A stretch of DNA of 64,000 nucleotides, taken from positions 18,315 through 82,314 of the forward strand of contig JAFVAY010000016.1 in the NCBI GenBank assembly GCA_017480325.1. The letters run 5' to 3'. How positions within the stretch are numbered: position 1 is the first letter of the stretch; each line of letters begins with the position of its first letter. The notes beneath the pieces were generated by a model, which made no database searches, had not been told where the DNA came from, and worked only from the letters and a program-made list of their open reading frames with translations. Below, in pieces: positions 9,489 to 17,740 of this stretch. Origin of the DNA: Clostridiales bacterium. GTDB lineage: Bacteria; Bacillota; Clostridia; Saccharofermentanales; Saccharofermentanaceae. A program made the translations under genes and the position numbers.

Positions 9489-9549
9489 AAAAAAGGACAC
9501 ACTTAAGGACCATATGCCCCCTTTATGGTCCTTGGCGGTGTCCTTTTTT
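9489..9549 (+). terminator. large nested hairpin, bidirectional-looking terminator
   Basis: Outer stem AAAAAAGGACAC (9489-9500) / GTGTCCTTTTTT (9538-9549) encloses a second stem AAGGACCATA (9505-9514) / TATGGTCCTT (9524-9533). A/T runs on both flanks would allow termination in either direction. The motif AAAGGACACACT recurs downstream at about 9567-9578, next to the -10 box of the following gene. Confidence 0.75.
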
Positions 9550-9581
9550 GATAAACGAACACAGTAAAGGACACACTCTTG

Positions 9582-9587
9582 TATAAT
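9582..9587 (+). promoter_or_regulatory. -10 box for a predicted leaderless mRNA
   Basis: TATAAT ends 7 bases before ATG 9595; there is no Shine-Dalgarno sequence between them, so transcription should begin at or next to the start codon. Confidence 0.6.
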
Positions 9588-9594
9588 CAATTAC

Positions 9595-10506
9595 ATGAGA
9601 GCTTCATTTCTTCAATCGATCGCATGTATTCTGCTTATAGCAATGGCGGTATTTGCCGTCTCTTCCTGTTCGTCGGATATTCATGAAGCGGAGTCATCCG
9701 GCGAGCTTATCTCGTTCCCCACAAAACTCCCTACAAGAAATACAGGCGGTTCTGCGGGTGATCTGGAGGGACGGACGATAGTAATTACGATTTTCGTAAG
9801 TGATGAGAATTATGTGTGGGAGCCGATCGGGGAGGATATCGCATCTGCTGTTAAGGTGAGGGATTTTCTTGGGATCGCAGCAGATTTCCTGGAGCGCGCG
9901 GCCGCCGGCTACGGCAGAAAGGCGTGGTTCACAACGGATTTTATAAGTAACCGTGATCTGTGCTATACCGTGGAATTTGACAGCGTTGTGGCGGATGAGG
10001 ATATCGTCTATAACGGGCAGATCGACAATATGATGTGGCAGTTTATCGGGGAGAATATAAACGAGGAGGCTCTGCGGCAGGAGTATCGCGCGGATAACGT
10101 GGTTTACATGGCGGTGATGGACACGGATGTTCGCAGTGACGTGATAACATGCACCAGGAATTGGTATCCTGGGATGCCGTCGGAGGCGGAGATCGTCTAT
10201 CTTTTTAACTTCGATTACGGGCAACTGAATCCGCCGGCGGTCTACGCACATGAGATTCTTCATACCTTCGGCGCGCCGGATTACTATATGTCGTCGTATG
10301 AGTACGGAATAACGGACGAGTTCGTGAATTATGTTCAGAGGCAGATGTATAACGATATCATGTATTCCTGCTCGGATGTGCAGACGGGAGAATATCTTTA
10401 CGACCGGATCACCAACGAGGTCAGCGAGCTTACGGCCTACTACGTCGGTCTTATAGACAGCAGCGAGATCGCCGACGAATGGGGCCTCGAGGATCCTTAC
10501 AGGTAA
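9595..10506 (+). CDS. secreted lipoprotein with a metzincin-like zinc protease motif
   Basis: 303 residues. A signal peptide ends in a lipobox VSSC (Cys about residue 25), so the protein should be lipid-anchored outside the cell. The motif HEILHTFGAPD (H219, E220, H223, G226, D229) fits the extended metzincin zinc site HExxHxxGxxH/D, and a downstream DIMYS with M256 looks like the Met-turn, so an active zinc peptidase is likely. No family by name is recognised. The start at 9595 gives the complete signal peptide and lies 7 bases after a TATAAT. It stands alone between a terminator and tRNA-Thr. Confidence 0.75.
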   Translation: MRASFLQSIACILLIAMAVFAVSSCSSDIHEAESSGELISFPTKLPTRNTGGSAGDLEGRTIVITIFVSDENYVWEPIGEDIASAVKVRDFLGIAADFLERAAAGYGRKAWFTTDFISNRDLCYTVEFDSVVADEDIVYNGQIDNMMWQFIGENINEEALRQEYRADNVVYMAVMDTDVRSDVITCTRNWYPGMPSEAEIVYLFNFDYGQLNPPAVYAHEILHTFGAPDYYMSSYEYGITDEFVNYVQRQMYNDIMYSCSDVQTGEYLYDRITNEVSELTAYYVGLIDSSEIADEWGLEDPYR

Positions 10507-10535
10507 TTATTCGACAATTGATCGACAAATGTTCG

Positions 10536-10564
10536 AAAAAACCCGCAAACCTAACGTTCACGGG
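10536..10564 (-). terminator. terminator of tRNA-Thr
   Basis: On the minus strand CCCGTGAAC pairs with GTTTGCGGG (two G-T pairs) and is followed by six T residues, 12 bases after the tRNA end. Confidence 0.7.
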
Positions 10565-10575
10565 GCTTTAAGTTC

Positions 10576-10651
10576 TGGAGCCGCTTGTGGGACTCGAACC
10601 CACGACCTGCTGATTACAAATCAGCTGCTCTACCAACTGAGCTAAGGCGGC
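10576..10651 (-). tRNA. tRNA-Thr (anticodon UGU)
   Basis: The 76-base minus-strand cloverleaf starts GCCGCCT and ends AGCGGCTCCA with CCA encoded. The anticodon stem GCTGA/TCAGC encloses TTTGTAA (anticodon TGT). The D-loop AGTTGGTAGA and the T-loop GGTTCGAGTCC are canonical. Confidence 0.95.
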
Positions 10652-10664
10652 GTACGCGAATGAG

Positions 10665-10694
10665 ATTATAGGGTATTAGGGCTTGTATTGTCAA
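10665..10694 (-). promoter_or_regulatory. promoter of tRNA-Thr
   Basis: Minus strand TTGACA (10694-10689), 18-base spacer, TATAAT (10670-10665), 13 bases before the tRNA. Confidence 0.75.
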
Positions 10695-10725
10695 GCATTT
10701 TCGAGCATAAAGAGGTTAACTTTAA

Positions 10726-10752
10726 TTGACATCCTGCTTAATAAAAATATAA
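10726..10752 (+). promoter_or_regulatory. promoter of the zinc-ribbon/DUF4190 gene
   Basis: TTGACA followed after 16-18 bases by TATAAAAT, with ACGGAGG ahead of ATG 10797. Confidence 0.6.
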
Positions 10753-10796
10753 AATAGGTAGGTCATTTACATTCAAAGACAACGGAGGTATTAAAC

Positions 10797-11573
10797 ATGG
10801 CTGAGAATAAGTGGATCTGTCCCGTATGTGGGGTAGAAAATGACGGTAAGTTCTGTGTAGCATGCGGTGCACCCGCACCTGTAGCTGAGGCCGCTACTGC
10901 AGCATCCGAGGCTGTAGCAGAGGCAGTACAGACAACAGAGGCTGTTGCAACTGAAGCAGTAGCCGAGGCAGCAGCTGAAGCTCCCGTAGCCGCAGAGGCA
11001 GCAGTTGAAGCGGTTGCAGCCGAAGCGGCACCGGAGCCTGTATATGACACAACACCTGTCGAGCAGATCACAGAGCCCGTTGTAGAGCCTGTTGCAGCAG
11101 AAGTAGTTGAGGCTGCTTATGCACCTGTAGAGCCCGCTAAGGTCGATCCCGATGAGTTCGTTCCTCAGGAGCCTGATCACAGCGCACCTGTCGCTCCCGT
11201 AGCAGCTCCCCAGCCGGCACAGCCTGTTGCTGATTACTCCGATCCCGATAACTTCGTACCTGCACCTATGCATCCCGAGAAGCAGAGCAGCGGTTCTTCT
11301 TCCTCCGGTTCAGCAGCGGCTTCTACATCCGCTCCTAAGCCCGACGGATACACACAGGCTCTCGTTGGTCTCATCCTCGCTATCGCAGGCTGCATCGTTC
11401 CTTGCGTTGGTCCTCTTTGCTCCATCGCAGGTCTTATCCTTGCTATCATCGCTAAGAACAAGGGCTACAAGGGTGGACTCGGTACGGCAGCTCTTATCGT
11501 ATCCATCGCATCTATCGTGCTCTCTTTGCTCTTCACGGGTATTGTTATCGCTTGCACTGTAAACAACTTCTGA
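10797..11573 (+). CDS. zinc-ribbon, Ala/Glu-rich linker, DUF4190-like membrane protein
   Basis: 258 residues in three parts. A zinc ribbon (CPVCGVEND..FCVACG) spans residues 9-24; a long Ala/Glu/Pro/Val-rich linker follows (about 25-175); the C-terminus has two membrane segments with a GPLCSIAGLILAIIAKNKGYK centre of the DUF4190 type. The linker would reach from the membrane into the cytosol. Its composition is repetitive at DNA level (GCAG/GCTG-rich). It is followed 3 bases later by lgt, so both may be cotranscribed. Function unknown; proteins of this build are thought to have scaffolding roles. Confidence 0.75.
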   Translation: MAENKWICPVCGVENDGKFCVACGAPAPVAEAATAASEAVAEAVQTTEAVATEAVAEAAAEAPVAAEAAVEAVAAEAAPEPVYDTTPVEQITEPVVEPVAAEVVEAAYAPVEPAKVDPDEFVPQEPDHSAPVAPVAAPQPAQPVADYSDPDNFVPAPMHPEKQSSGSSSSGSAAASTSAPKPDGYTQALVGLILAIAGCIVPCVGPLCSIAGLILAIIAKNKGYKGGLGTAALIVSIASIVLSLLFTGIVIACTVNNF

Positions 11574-11576
11574 TGA

Positions 11577-12293
11577 ATGCATCCTACAGTTGAGTTTCTG
11601 GGCAGAACGATTTCTACTTATGGACTTATGGCGGCCGCAGGTATTATCTGCGGCCTGCTTTTTGTCTTCTTTCTGTCGAGGGGGATGAAGCTTGATGCCG
11701 AGAATGCCGTCTACATCTACACCTTCGGCTTCATAGGCGCAGGACTCGGCGCGAAAATCCTATATCTTCTTATCTCCCTTCCCGACCTCATCGAGGATCT
11801 TAAAACTTACGGCCTAGTGAGGACCTCGGTTGCTTATATACAGGGTGGCATGGTCTTCTACGGCGGTCTTCTGGGGGCTATAGGCGCGGCTTTCCTCACG
11901 GCAAGATATCTCAAGGTTGACATAAGAGACTACTATCCGGCGTTAGTTCCCGGAATTGCCATCCTCGCTGGCTTAGGCAGGGTCGGCTGTTATCTTAACG
12001 GCTGCTGCTACGGCAAGGACCATCTGCCGGTGCAGCTTTATGAGGCGGCCTTCGACGGGGTGATCGTAGCGGTGCTTATCCTTCTGACCTTCGCACTTCC
12101 TTCAAGTCGCAGGAAATTACTCGCGATCTACCTTATATCCTACGCCGTCTTCAGATTCATTCTGGAGTTCTGGCGAGGGGATGAGATAAGAGGCTTCTTC
12201 GGGCCTTTTTCCACGTCTCAGTGGATCAGTCTTGGTATACTTCTCTTCCTCGGTGTAAAAAGGCTTGTTATAAGCTCCAAAAGCTCACTTTAA
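11577..12293 (+). CDS. lgt: prolipoprotein diacylglyceryl transferase family protein
   Basis: 238 residues, seven predicted membrane segments. The N-terminus HPTVEFLGRTISTYGLMAA is characteristic of Lgt, and the diacylglyceryl-binding region reads LAGLGRVGCYLNGCCYGK, the variant seen in clostridial Lgt-like proteins. It transfers diacylglycerol from phosphatidylglycerol to the lipobox cysteine of prelipoproteins. The window also encodes likely substrates, the lipoproteins at 9595 and 37224. The start is 3 bases after the previous stop. Since the canonical GRxGNFxN sequence is altered, it may be a paralogue rather than the main enzyme. Confidence 0.8.
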   Translation: MHPTVEFLGRTISTYGLMAAAGIICGLLFVFFLSRGMKLDAENAVYIYTFGFIGAGLGAKILYLLISLPDLIEDLKTYGLVRTSVAYIQGGMVFYGGLLGAIGAAFLTARYLKVDIRDYYPALVPGIAILAGLGRVGCYLNGCCYGKDHLPVQLYEAAFDGVIVAVLILLTFALPSSRRKLLAIYLISYAVFRFILEFWRGDEIRGFFGPFSTSQWISLGILLFLGVKRLVISSKSSL

Positions 12294-12319
12294 CAATGTT
12301 ATAACGCCTGTATTCATGG

Positions 12320-12325
12320 TAAAAT
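12320..12325 (+). promoter_or_regulatory. -10 box for a predicted leaderless mRNA
   Basis: TAAAAT ends six bases before ATG 12332, with no ribosome-binding site in between. Confidence 0.5.
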
Positions 12326-12331
12326 TTAACT

Positions 12332-13276
12332 ATGGCAGTAATCACTATCTCAAGACAGAACGGAAGCCTCGGAGACGAGCTCGCCACATACCTGGCGGGT
12401 AAGCTTCATTGTCAGATCATCTCCAGAGCGTATGCGATGGAGAACTTTTTCGCGGAGTCGGAGGAGGATGACATATCGGAGAAGCTGTCGGACAGTGCCA
12501 AGTTCTTTCTGGCGGAGGTGCCGGGGGAGAACGGGGCTACTTATAAGGATCTGCTCACGAGAAGGATAACGGCCATCGCGGACGAGGCGGAGAATCTGAT
12601 CGTTCTGGGGCTTGGGGGGTGTGCCATGCTGGAGAGCAGGCAGGATACCGTTAATATAAGGGTTCTGGCGGGGCTCGAGACCAGGAAAGATCGCATTGCC
12701 AGAAGATATAATGTCTCGCCTGAGGAGGCGGAGTCTACTATCTCTATCGGCGACCGTAAGCACAAGAGGTTTGTAAGTATTGTTTTCGGAGAGGATCTGG
12801 CGGAGAATACGCTCTACGACCTGACCTTCAATACGGATCAGTTGTCTGTGGAGGAGTGCGCGGCGGCGGTGCTGGCGTTGATCGAGAAGAAGGAAGCCAG
12901 GCTTAGGATCTCCGAGGAGACCACGGGGGACGACTCTATCGATCATCAGACATCGACGCCGGTGTTTAAGAACGAGACCGAGGCGGAGTTCGCGAAGATA
13001 CTTGATATGTACGGCATCGAGTGGATGTATGAGCCCAAGACTTTTCCTATCGAGTGGGACGAGGAGGGTAATATCAAGATGGCGTTCTCGCCGGATTTCT
13101 ACCTTCCGAGGTTCAACCTTTATCTCGAGCTTACCACGATGGATCAGAAGTATGTAACCAAGAAGAACAGGAAGGCGCGCATGGTCATGGAGCTGTATCC
13201 GGGGACTAATGTGCGCATAGTGTATAAGAAGGATTTCCAGGAGCTTATCGAGCGCCTGAGAAGCTTCGGAGGCTGA
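12332..13276 (+). CDS. cytidylate-kinase-like domain fused to a PD-(D/E)XK-like domain
   Basis: 314 residues. Residues 1 to about 190 follow the cytidylate kinase-like family (ITISRQNGSLGDELATYLA at the N-terminus, then RKDRIARRYNVS), but the nucleotide loop GSGG is altered to GSLG, so kinase activity is uncertain. After an acidic linker, residues about 208-314 form a separate domain: conserved NETEAEFAKIL, then SPDFYLPRFNLYLEL, an Asp...Glu arrangement typical of restriction-endonuclease-like folds. It is followed 4 bases later by the hypoxanthine phosphoribosyltransferase gene. A nucleotide-sensing nuclease or a regulator of purine salvage would both fit; this is inference. Confidence 0.7.
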   Translation: MAVITISRQNGSLGDELATYLAGKLHCQIISRAYAMENFFAESEEDDISEKLSDSAKFFLAEVPGENGATYKDLLTRRITAIADEAENLIVLGLGGCAMLESRQDTVNIRVLAGLETRKDRIARRYNVSPEEAESTISIGDRKHKRFVSIVFGEDLAENTLYDLTFNTDQLSVEECAAAVLALIEKKEARLRISEETTGDDSIDHQTSTPVFKNETEAEFAKILDMYGIEWMYEPKTFPIEWDEEGNIKMAFSPDFYLPRFNLYLELTTMDQKYVTKKNRKARMVMELYPGTNVRIVYKKDFQELIERLRSFGG

Positions 13277-13280
13277 TAAT

Positions 13281-13829
13281 ATGGCGATGATACTAGACGG
13301 CTCCACCGAGATAAGAAGAGTGGTCTACGACGAGGCCACCATAGCTGCCCGCATTAAGGAACTGGGTGCGCAGATAACGAATGATTTCAGGGGAGAGGAG
13401 CTCATCGTGATCGGTGTTATCAAGGGCTCGGTGTATTTCTTCTCGGACTTGACGAGAGCTATCGACCTTCCTATTAAGATAGATATGATCGGCTTCGGCA
13501 ATATCCCGGATACGACTTCGAAGACGGGAGTTGTCCGCATAACTAAGGACATCGATCTGGATATCTCAGGGAAGCACGTTCTGGTGGTGGAAGACGTTAT
13601 CCGTACCGGACTTACCACCGCGTATCTGATCCAGAATCTGGAGTCGAAGAAGCCTGCGGATATCACGCTCGCGACTATGCTTCTTAACCCGGATCGTCTG
13701 CTTATGACTATACCCGTGAAGTACTACGGATTCGAGATATCCGACTCCTGGCTTCTGGGATTCGGTCTGGACAGCAAAGAGATCGGCCGTAACCTTCCCT
13801 ATATCGCGGAGCTTGAGAAGAAGGTCTGA
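13281..13829 (+). CDS. hpt: hypoxanthine phosphoribosyltransferase
   Basis: 182 residues, normal length. The PRPP-binding loop reads HVLVVEDVIRTGLTT (about residues 98-112); IGVIKGSVYFFSDL is the conserved loop I region. The enzyme converts hypoxanthine (and guanine) to IMP/GMP using PRPP in the cytosol. It lies 4 bases after the kinase/nuclease-like gene and is probably cotranscribed with it. Confidence 0.93.
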   Translation: MAMILDGSTEIRRVVYDEATIAARIKELGAQITNDFRGEELIVIGVIKGSVYFFSDLTRAIDLPIKIDMIGFGNIPDTTSKTGVVRITKDIDLDISGKHVLVVEDVIRTGLTTAYLIQNLESKKPADITLATMLLNPDRLLMTIPVKYYGFEISDSWLLGFGLDSKEIGRNLPYIAELEKKV

Positions 13830-13865
13830 GAATGTATAATCACATCAGGAAAGAGAGGAAATAAT

Positions 13866-15548
13866 ATGGAAAGCTTCCGTGTCGCCAGCGGCTTTAAGAG
13901 GCGGGTCCTCATAGTAGATGACGAGCTTGTCAACAGAGAGATACTGAGCAACATCTTCAAGGATACCTATGATGTCACCTGTGTGTGCGACGGAAGCGAA
14001 GCATGGGAGATACTTCACAGCGAGACCAGGGATTTCTCGCTTGTGCTTCTCGATCTTCTTATGCCTAATATGGACGGCTTCGAGCTTCTGGAGCGTATCA
14101 AGGGCGATGACACGTTGAAGTCAATTCCGATAATCGTAATGACCTCCGAGAAGGATGCCGAGGTCAGAAGCATCCGGCAGGGAGCGGCAGATTTTATAAC
14201 CAAGCCCTACGATATGCCGGAGGTCATCCTCGCCAGATGCGAGAGGATCATCGAGCTGTCGGAGGACAAGAACACCATAAGGTCCGCCGAGAAGGACGTG
14301 CTCACAGGGCTTTATACCAGAGGCTTCTTCTTCGAGTACATAAGGCAGATCGACGAGCTTATAGACGCCTCTATGGACGCCCTTGTTTTTAACATCGACC
14401 GCTTCCATCTCGTTAACGAGATCTACGGACGCAGGGTGGGTAATGAGGTGCTCGTTAAGGTGGCGCAGATCATATCCGATATTATGGGTCCTCATGCCGC
14501 TATATCCGGGAGACCAGAGGGGGATACCTTCTTCGTTTACTGCACGCATCTTGATTCCTATGACGAGATCATAGAGAGGATCAGGGCGGAGCTTAATTCG
14601 GCCTTCGCGAATCTTCGGCTTCGTACCGGCATCTATCAGAATGTGGATAAGAGTATTGATGCGCAGACGCGTTTCGACAGGGCTAAGATCGCCGCAGACA
14701 GAGTGCGTGGTGACTACTCCACTTCGGTCGCCTACTACAGCAGCGAGCTTCACGATCGGTCACTGTATTCTGAGCGTCTGATCAACGATATCGATGATGC
14801 CATAAGAAACGAAGACTTAAAGGTCTACTTCCAGCCCAAGTATGAGGTCACCGGCGATGTACCGCGGCTAAGAAGTGCCGAGGCTCTGGTAAGGTGGGTG
14901 CACCCCGAGTTAGGGCTTATAAGCCCCGGGGACTTTGTACCACTTTTCGAGAGTAACGGGCTTATACGTAAGGTGGATAACTACGTGTGGGAGCATGCGG
15001 CAGCTTATGTGAAGCAGTGGCGTGACAGGTATGGCTTCACGTTGCCGGTGTCGGTCAACGTGTCCAGGATCGACATCTATGACCCTGAGCTGGAGCAAAA
15101 GTTCAAGAATATCCTCGCCGTCAACGGACTTACCGAGAAAGAGCTGCTCCTCGAGATCACCGAGTCGGCATACTCCGAGGATGCGGGCAAGCTTATCGAG
15201 GTGGTGGAGAGCTTAAGGCACAGAGGCTTCAAGGTGGAGATGGACGACTTCGGCTCGGGCTACTCCTCGCTTAACATGATCACCACGCTTCCCATTGATG
15301 TGCTGAAGCTGGATATGAAGTTCGTGCGTAATATGGGCAAGGATGATAAGAGCCTTAAGCTCGTGGAGCTTATTATTGACATCGCGAGATTCCTTGATGT
15401 TCCTGTAGTCGCGGAGGGCGTCGAGACGGAGGAGCAGCTTAACACGCTGAAGAAGATGGGCTGCGAGATTATCCAGGGCTACTACTTCTCTAAGCCGGTG
15501 CCGGCGGAGGAGTTCGTCCTGTTTATAGAGAAGGAAATCAATTCATAG
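13866..15548 (+). CDS. response regulator with REC, degenerate GGDEF and EAL domains
   Basis: 560 residues. A receiver domain with phosphoacceptor D63 (LLDLLMPNMDG) and the usual D18-D19 pair covers residues 12-130. The GGDEF domain (about 140-300) has lost its signature, reading RPEGDTFFV, so it should not make c-di-GMP. The EAL domain (about 315-555) keeps AEALVRW, DDFGSGYSS, VAEGVETEEQ and QGYYFSKP, so c-di-GMP phosphodiesterase activity is expected. RBS GAGAGGA precedes ATG 13866. The gene is followed by an HPt protein 13 bases downstream, indicating a phosphorelay that controls c-di-GMP turnover. No sensor kinase is visible in the window. Confidence 0.92.
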   Translation: MESFRVASGFKRRVLIVDDELVNREILSNIFKDTYDVTCVCDGSEAWEILHSETRDFSLVLLDLLMPNMDGFELLERIKGDDTLKSIPIIVMTSEKDAEVRSIRQGAADFITKPYDMPEVILARCERIIELSEDKNTIRSAEKDVLTGLYTRGFFFEYIRQIDELIDASMDALVFNIDRFHLVNEIYGRRVGNEVLVKVAQIISDIMGPHAAISGRPEGDTFFVYCTHLDSYDEIIERIRAELNSAFANLRLRTGIYQNVDKSIDAQTRFDRAKIAADRVRGDYSTSVAYYSSELHDRSLYSERLINDIDDAIRNEDLKVYFQPKYEVTGDVPRLRSAEALVRWVHPELGLISPGDFVPLFESNGLIRKVDNYVWEHAAAYVKQWRDRYGFTLPVSVNVSRIDIYDPELEQKFKNILAVNGLTEKELLLEITESAYSEDAGKLIEVVESLRHRGFKVEMDDFGSGYSSLNMITTLPIDVLKLDMKFVRNMGKDDKSLKLVELIIDIARFLDVPVVAEGVETEEQLNTLKKMGCEIIQGYYFSKPVPAEEFVLFIEKEINS

Positions 15549-15561
15549 GAGAGCCGGATCA

Positions 15562-15906
15562 ATGATCACTATCGAGAAGTTAAAGACTTATGGCGCGAAC
15601 ACGGAAGAGGGCCTCGGGAGATGCTTCGGCAACGAGGAATTATACCTGAGACTTGTGGCGATGGTGCCGTCTCAGGCGGAATTTACCAAGCTTAATGAGG
15701 CTATAGCCCAGGGGGATCTCAAGGCCGGATTCGAGGCGGCCCACGCGCTTAAGGGCGCTCTCGGGAATCTTTCTCTTACCCCTTTATGCGACAAGGTCAT
15801 TGAGATCACTGAGCTCCTTCGCATGGGTGCTAATACCGATTACTCGGGAATTTTGGGTGATATCGAGGCTCTGCGCGCGTCACTGGAGGCGCTCTGCGGG
15901 GAGTAA
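15562..15906 (+). CDS. HPt (histidine phosphotransfer) domain protein
   Basis: 114 residues, a lone HPt domain. The phosphorylatable histidine is H61 in AAHALKGALGNL, matching the HxLKG consensus. It should pass phosphate between a hybrid kinase encoded elsewhere and the receiver domain of the preceding REC-GGDEF-EAL protein. The gene is 13 bases downstream of that gene with a GGAGAGCC ribosome-binding site, so the two form an operon ending at the hairpin at 15927. Confidence 0.85.
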   Translation: MITIEKLKTYGANTEEGLGRCFGNEELYLRLVAMVPSQAEFTKLNEAIAQGDLKAGFEAAHALKGALGNLSLTPLCDKVIEITELLRMGANTDYSGILGDIEALRASLEALCGE

Positions 15907-15926
15907 GAGGGCTTTTTGTATTTGAT

Positions 15927-15967
15927 TACCCGGGATGACTACCTAATGTGACTACCCCGGGTAGTTC
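15927..15967. terminator. hairpin between convergent genes
   Basis: Perfect 8-base stem TACCCGGG (15927-15934) / CCCGGGTA (15956-15963) followed by GTTCTTTT; it lies between the HPt gene and the convergent M56 gene. Confidence 0.65.
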
Positions 15968-15990
15968 TTTTGGGACTTAAAGGTAGTTAT

Positions 15991-17739
15991 TTATGGCTGG
16001 TACCAGAAATACACCTCTGTTATCTCATTATTCTCTACAGTAATAACAGTAAAGGTGTGGCTATTAAGGTAGATGTCAAAGCTGCCCTCATCCCTCATAA
16101 TAAAATCATTATCCTCTTCGAAAAACTCCTCTACACTGCCTACACGCCCCTCTGTGAGAGTGGTGTCTCGGAATTCAAGCACGTCAGCTATTTGCTCAGG
16201 TGTCAGCTCATCAATTCCGACGTGATACGCATCGAATATCCTTAAATCAGGACTAATAGGAAGTCTCATAGGCTCATAAGAGATATAGGCAGGTACTTCA
16301 TAGAAGAACAGCTCCCAAGTACCCGAGACAGTTTTTCTGAAGTTAAGGGGCGAATTGTCGCCTATGGAAATAATGTCTCCTGTATAACTCGTCCCGTAAC
16401 GGGAGTAAGTATCGGCATGTCTTAGTATTATCTCTTCCACATAAAGATCCTGCTCACTGTACTCGGCATTGACCTCATCAAAGTCATCAGGAAACTCTAT
16501 TATCTGCCCCTCGGTAAGATTATTAATGAAGTCTTCATCGAGTTCATATAAGACCCAAGGGAAGAAAACATAAGTATCCGTGCCGTCGGCTTCCGTTATC
16601 TTAACAGGTGTCATGGCAACTGTGTATTGCCCGTCAGAAAGCTCGCCGATATCGGGGATCCTCTCGATAACAGGGTCGGCGGGAGTGGTCTCTATAGAGG
16701 TTTCGGATGAGGTCTCATAAGTCGGCTCTGAGGTCGTCTCAGCTACGGTAACCTCCTCAGACGGACTAACCGTCTCCGTCTCGACCTCGTTATATTCTAT
16801 AAGCGAGCAGCCTGCGACCGTAACAGCCAATGCGACGCATATGACTGTGGCCGCCGTGCTGTTCTGATTAGGATGCTTAATGCTTGTAATTCTCTTCTTC
16901 ATAACGTTAAATGTCCCCCTCATTCCTTTTGTTATCGAGAAGCTGAAGCCGGCCCTATCGCCTATAAGTGCGAGCAGCGTCCTCGCGTATTCTGTCGCTT
17001 CCTGCCGACCTAGAATCTCGAGTACCTCCTCATCGCATGCGAGCTCGCAGTCTCTTCCCGATTGCACGTAAGCCGCCCATATCAGCGGGTTGTACCAGTT
17101 GAGTGCCAAGACGACATACCTTAGAACGACCCAATACATGTCCCCGTGTCTGTAGTGGCAGGCCTCGTGACAGAGCACGTACCTTGACGGCTCTCCCTCC
17201 CGGGCATTTACATATATGCTTCTGCCTAAGAGAAAAGGGGTGGAGCGGTTATCGAGCTTATACACTTTAAGTCCGCTCGCGGGATCCGTCTTAAGAATCT
17301 TTCTTCGTCTTATACAGTAGAGGATGAAGCCCAAGTTATATACAGCAAGTCCCGCGAGGATAATGAGAGATATCAGCAAGGAGATATTACGTAGTGTCGC
17401 GTCCCAGTTTATGGTTCTCTTTGCTTGTGTTTGGACCGGGGCGGGGTCGGCGGCGTTCTCTTCTATAGGAATAGGGTCTGGGGTCTCGTCTTTTCTCGTC
17501 TGCCCGACAAGATTATTATCGTTGTGAGCGTCGGTAACGGACTGTGTCTTTATCACCTGAATGTCAGGGAGCTTTGGCAAGGTCGCCTTGATGCTCGCTA
17601 TGGGGTAGAGCAGCATGAAGACCGGTATCACCAACCACAGGGCGTAATGATATCTATGCTTAAGCTTCCTGTCCGTGATCCGTCTTAACAGAAGGATCAC
17701 GGATGTTACCAGCGAGATGCCGGCGACGAAGCGAAGCAT
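15991..17739 (-). CDS. BlaR1/MecR1-type M56 metallopeptidase membrane sensor
   Basis: 582 residues. Membrane segments at the N-terminus and around residues 105-130 flank a cytosolic M56 peptidase domain with the zinc motif HEACHYRHGD and the downstream RDCELACDEEV glutamate motif. A further membrane segment (AVTVAGCSL, near residue 310) leads to an extracellular Thr/Glu-rich linker and a 250-residue outer domain that is not a penicillin-binding sensor. It should sense an envelope signal and trigger cleavage of the BlaI-type repressor encoded just upstream (1 base between stop and start). The inducer is unknown; it need not be a beta-lactam. Confidence 0.88.
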   Translation of the reverse strand: MLRFVAGISLVTSVILLLRRITDRKLKHRYHYALWLVIPVFMLLYPIASIKATLPKLPDIQVIKTQSVTDAHNDNNLVGQTRKDETPDPIPIEENAADPAPVQTQAKRTINWDATLRNISLLISLIILAGLAVYNLGFILYCIRRRKILKTDPASGLKVYKLDNRSTPFLLGRSIYVNAREGEPSRYVLCHEACHYRHGDMYWVVLRYVVLALNWYNPLIWAAYVQSGRDCELACDEEVLEILGRQEATEYARTLLALIGDRAGFSFSITKGMRGTFNVMKKRITSIKHPNQNSTAATVICVALAVTVAGCSLIEYNEVETETVSPSEEVTVAETTSEPTYETSSETSIETTPADPVIERIPDIGELSDGQYTVAMTPVKITEADGTDTYVFFPWVLYELDEDFINNLTEGQIIEFPDDFDEVNAEYSEQDLYVEEIILRHADTYSRYGTSYTGDIISIGDNSPLNFRKTVSGTWELFFYEVPAYISYEPMRLPISPDLRIFDAYHVGIDELTPEQIADVLEFRDTTLTEGRVGSVEEFFEEDNDFIMRDEGSFDIYLNSHTFTVITVENNEITEVYFWYQP

Positions 17740-17740
17740 A

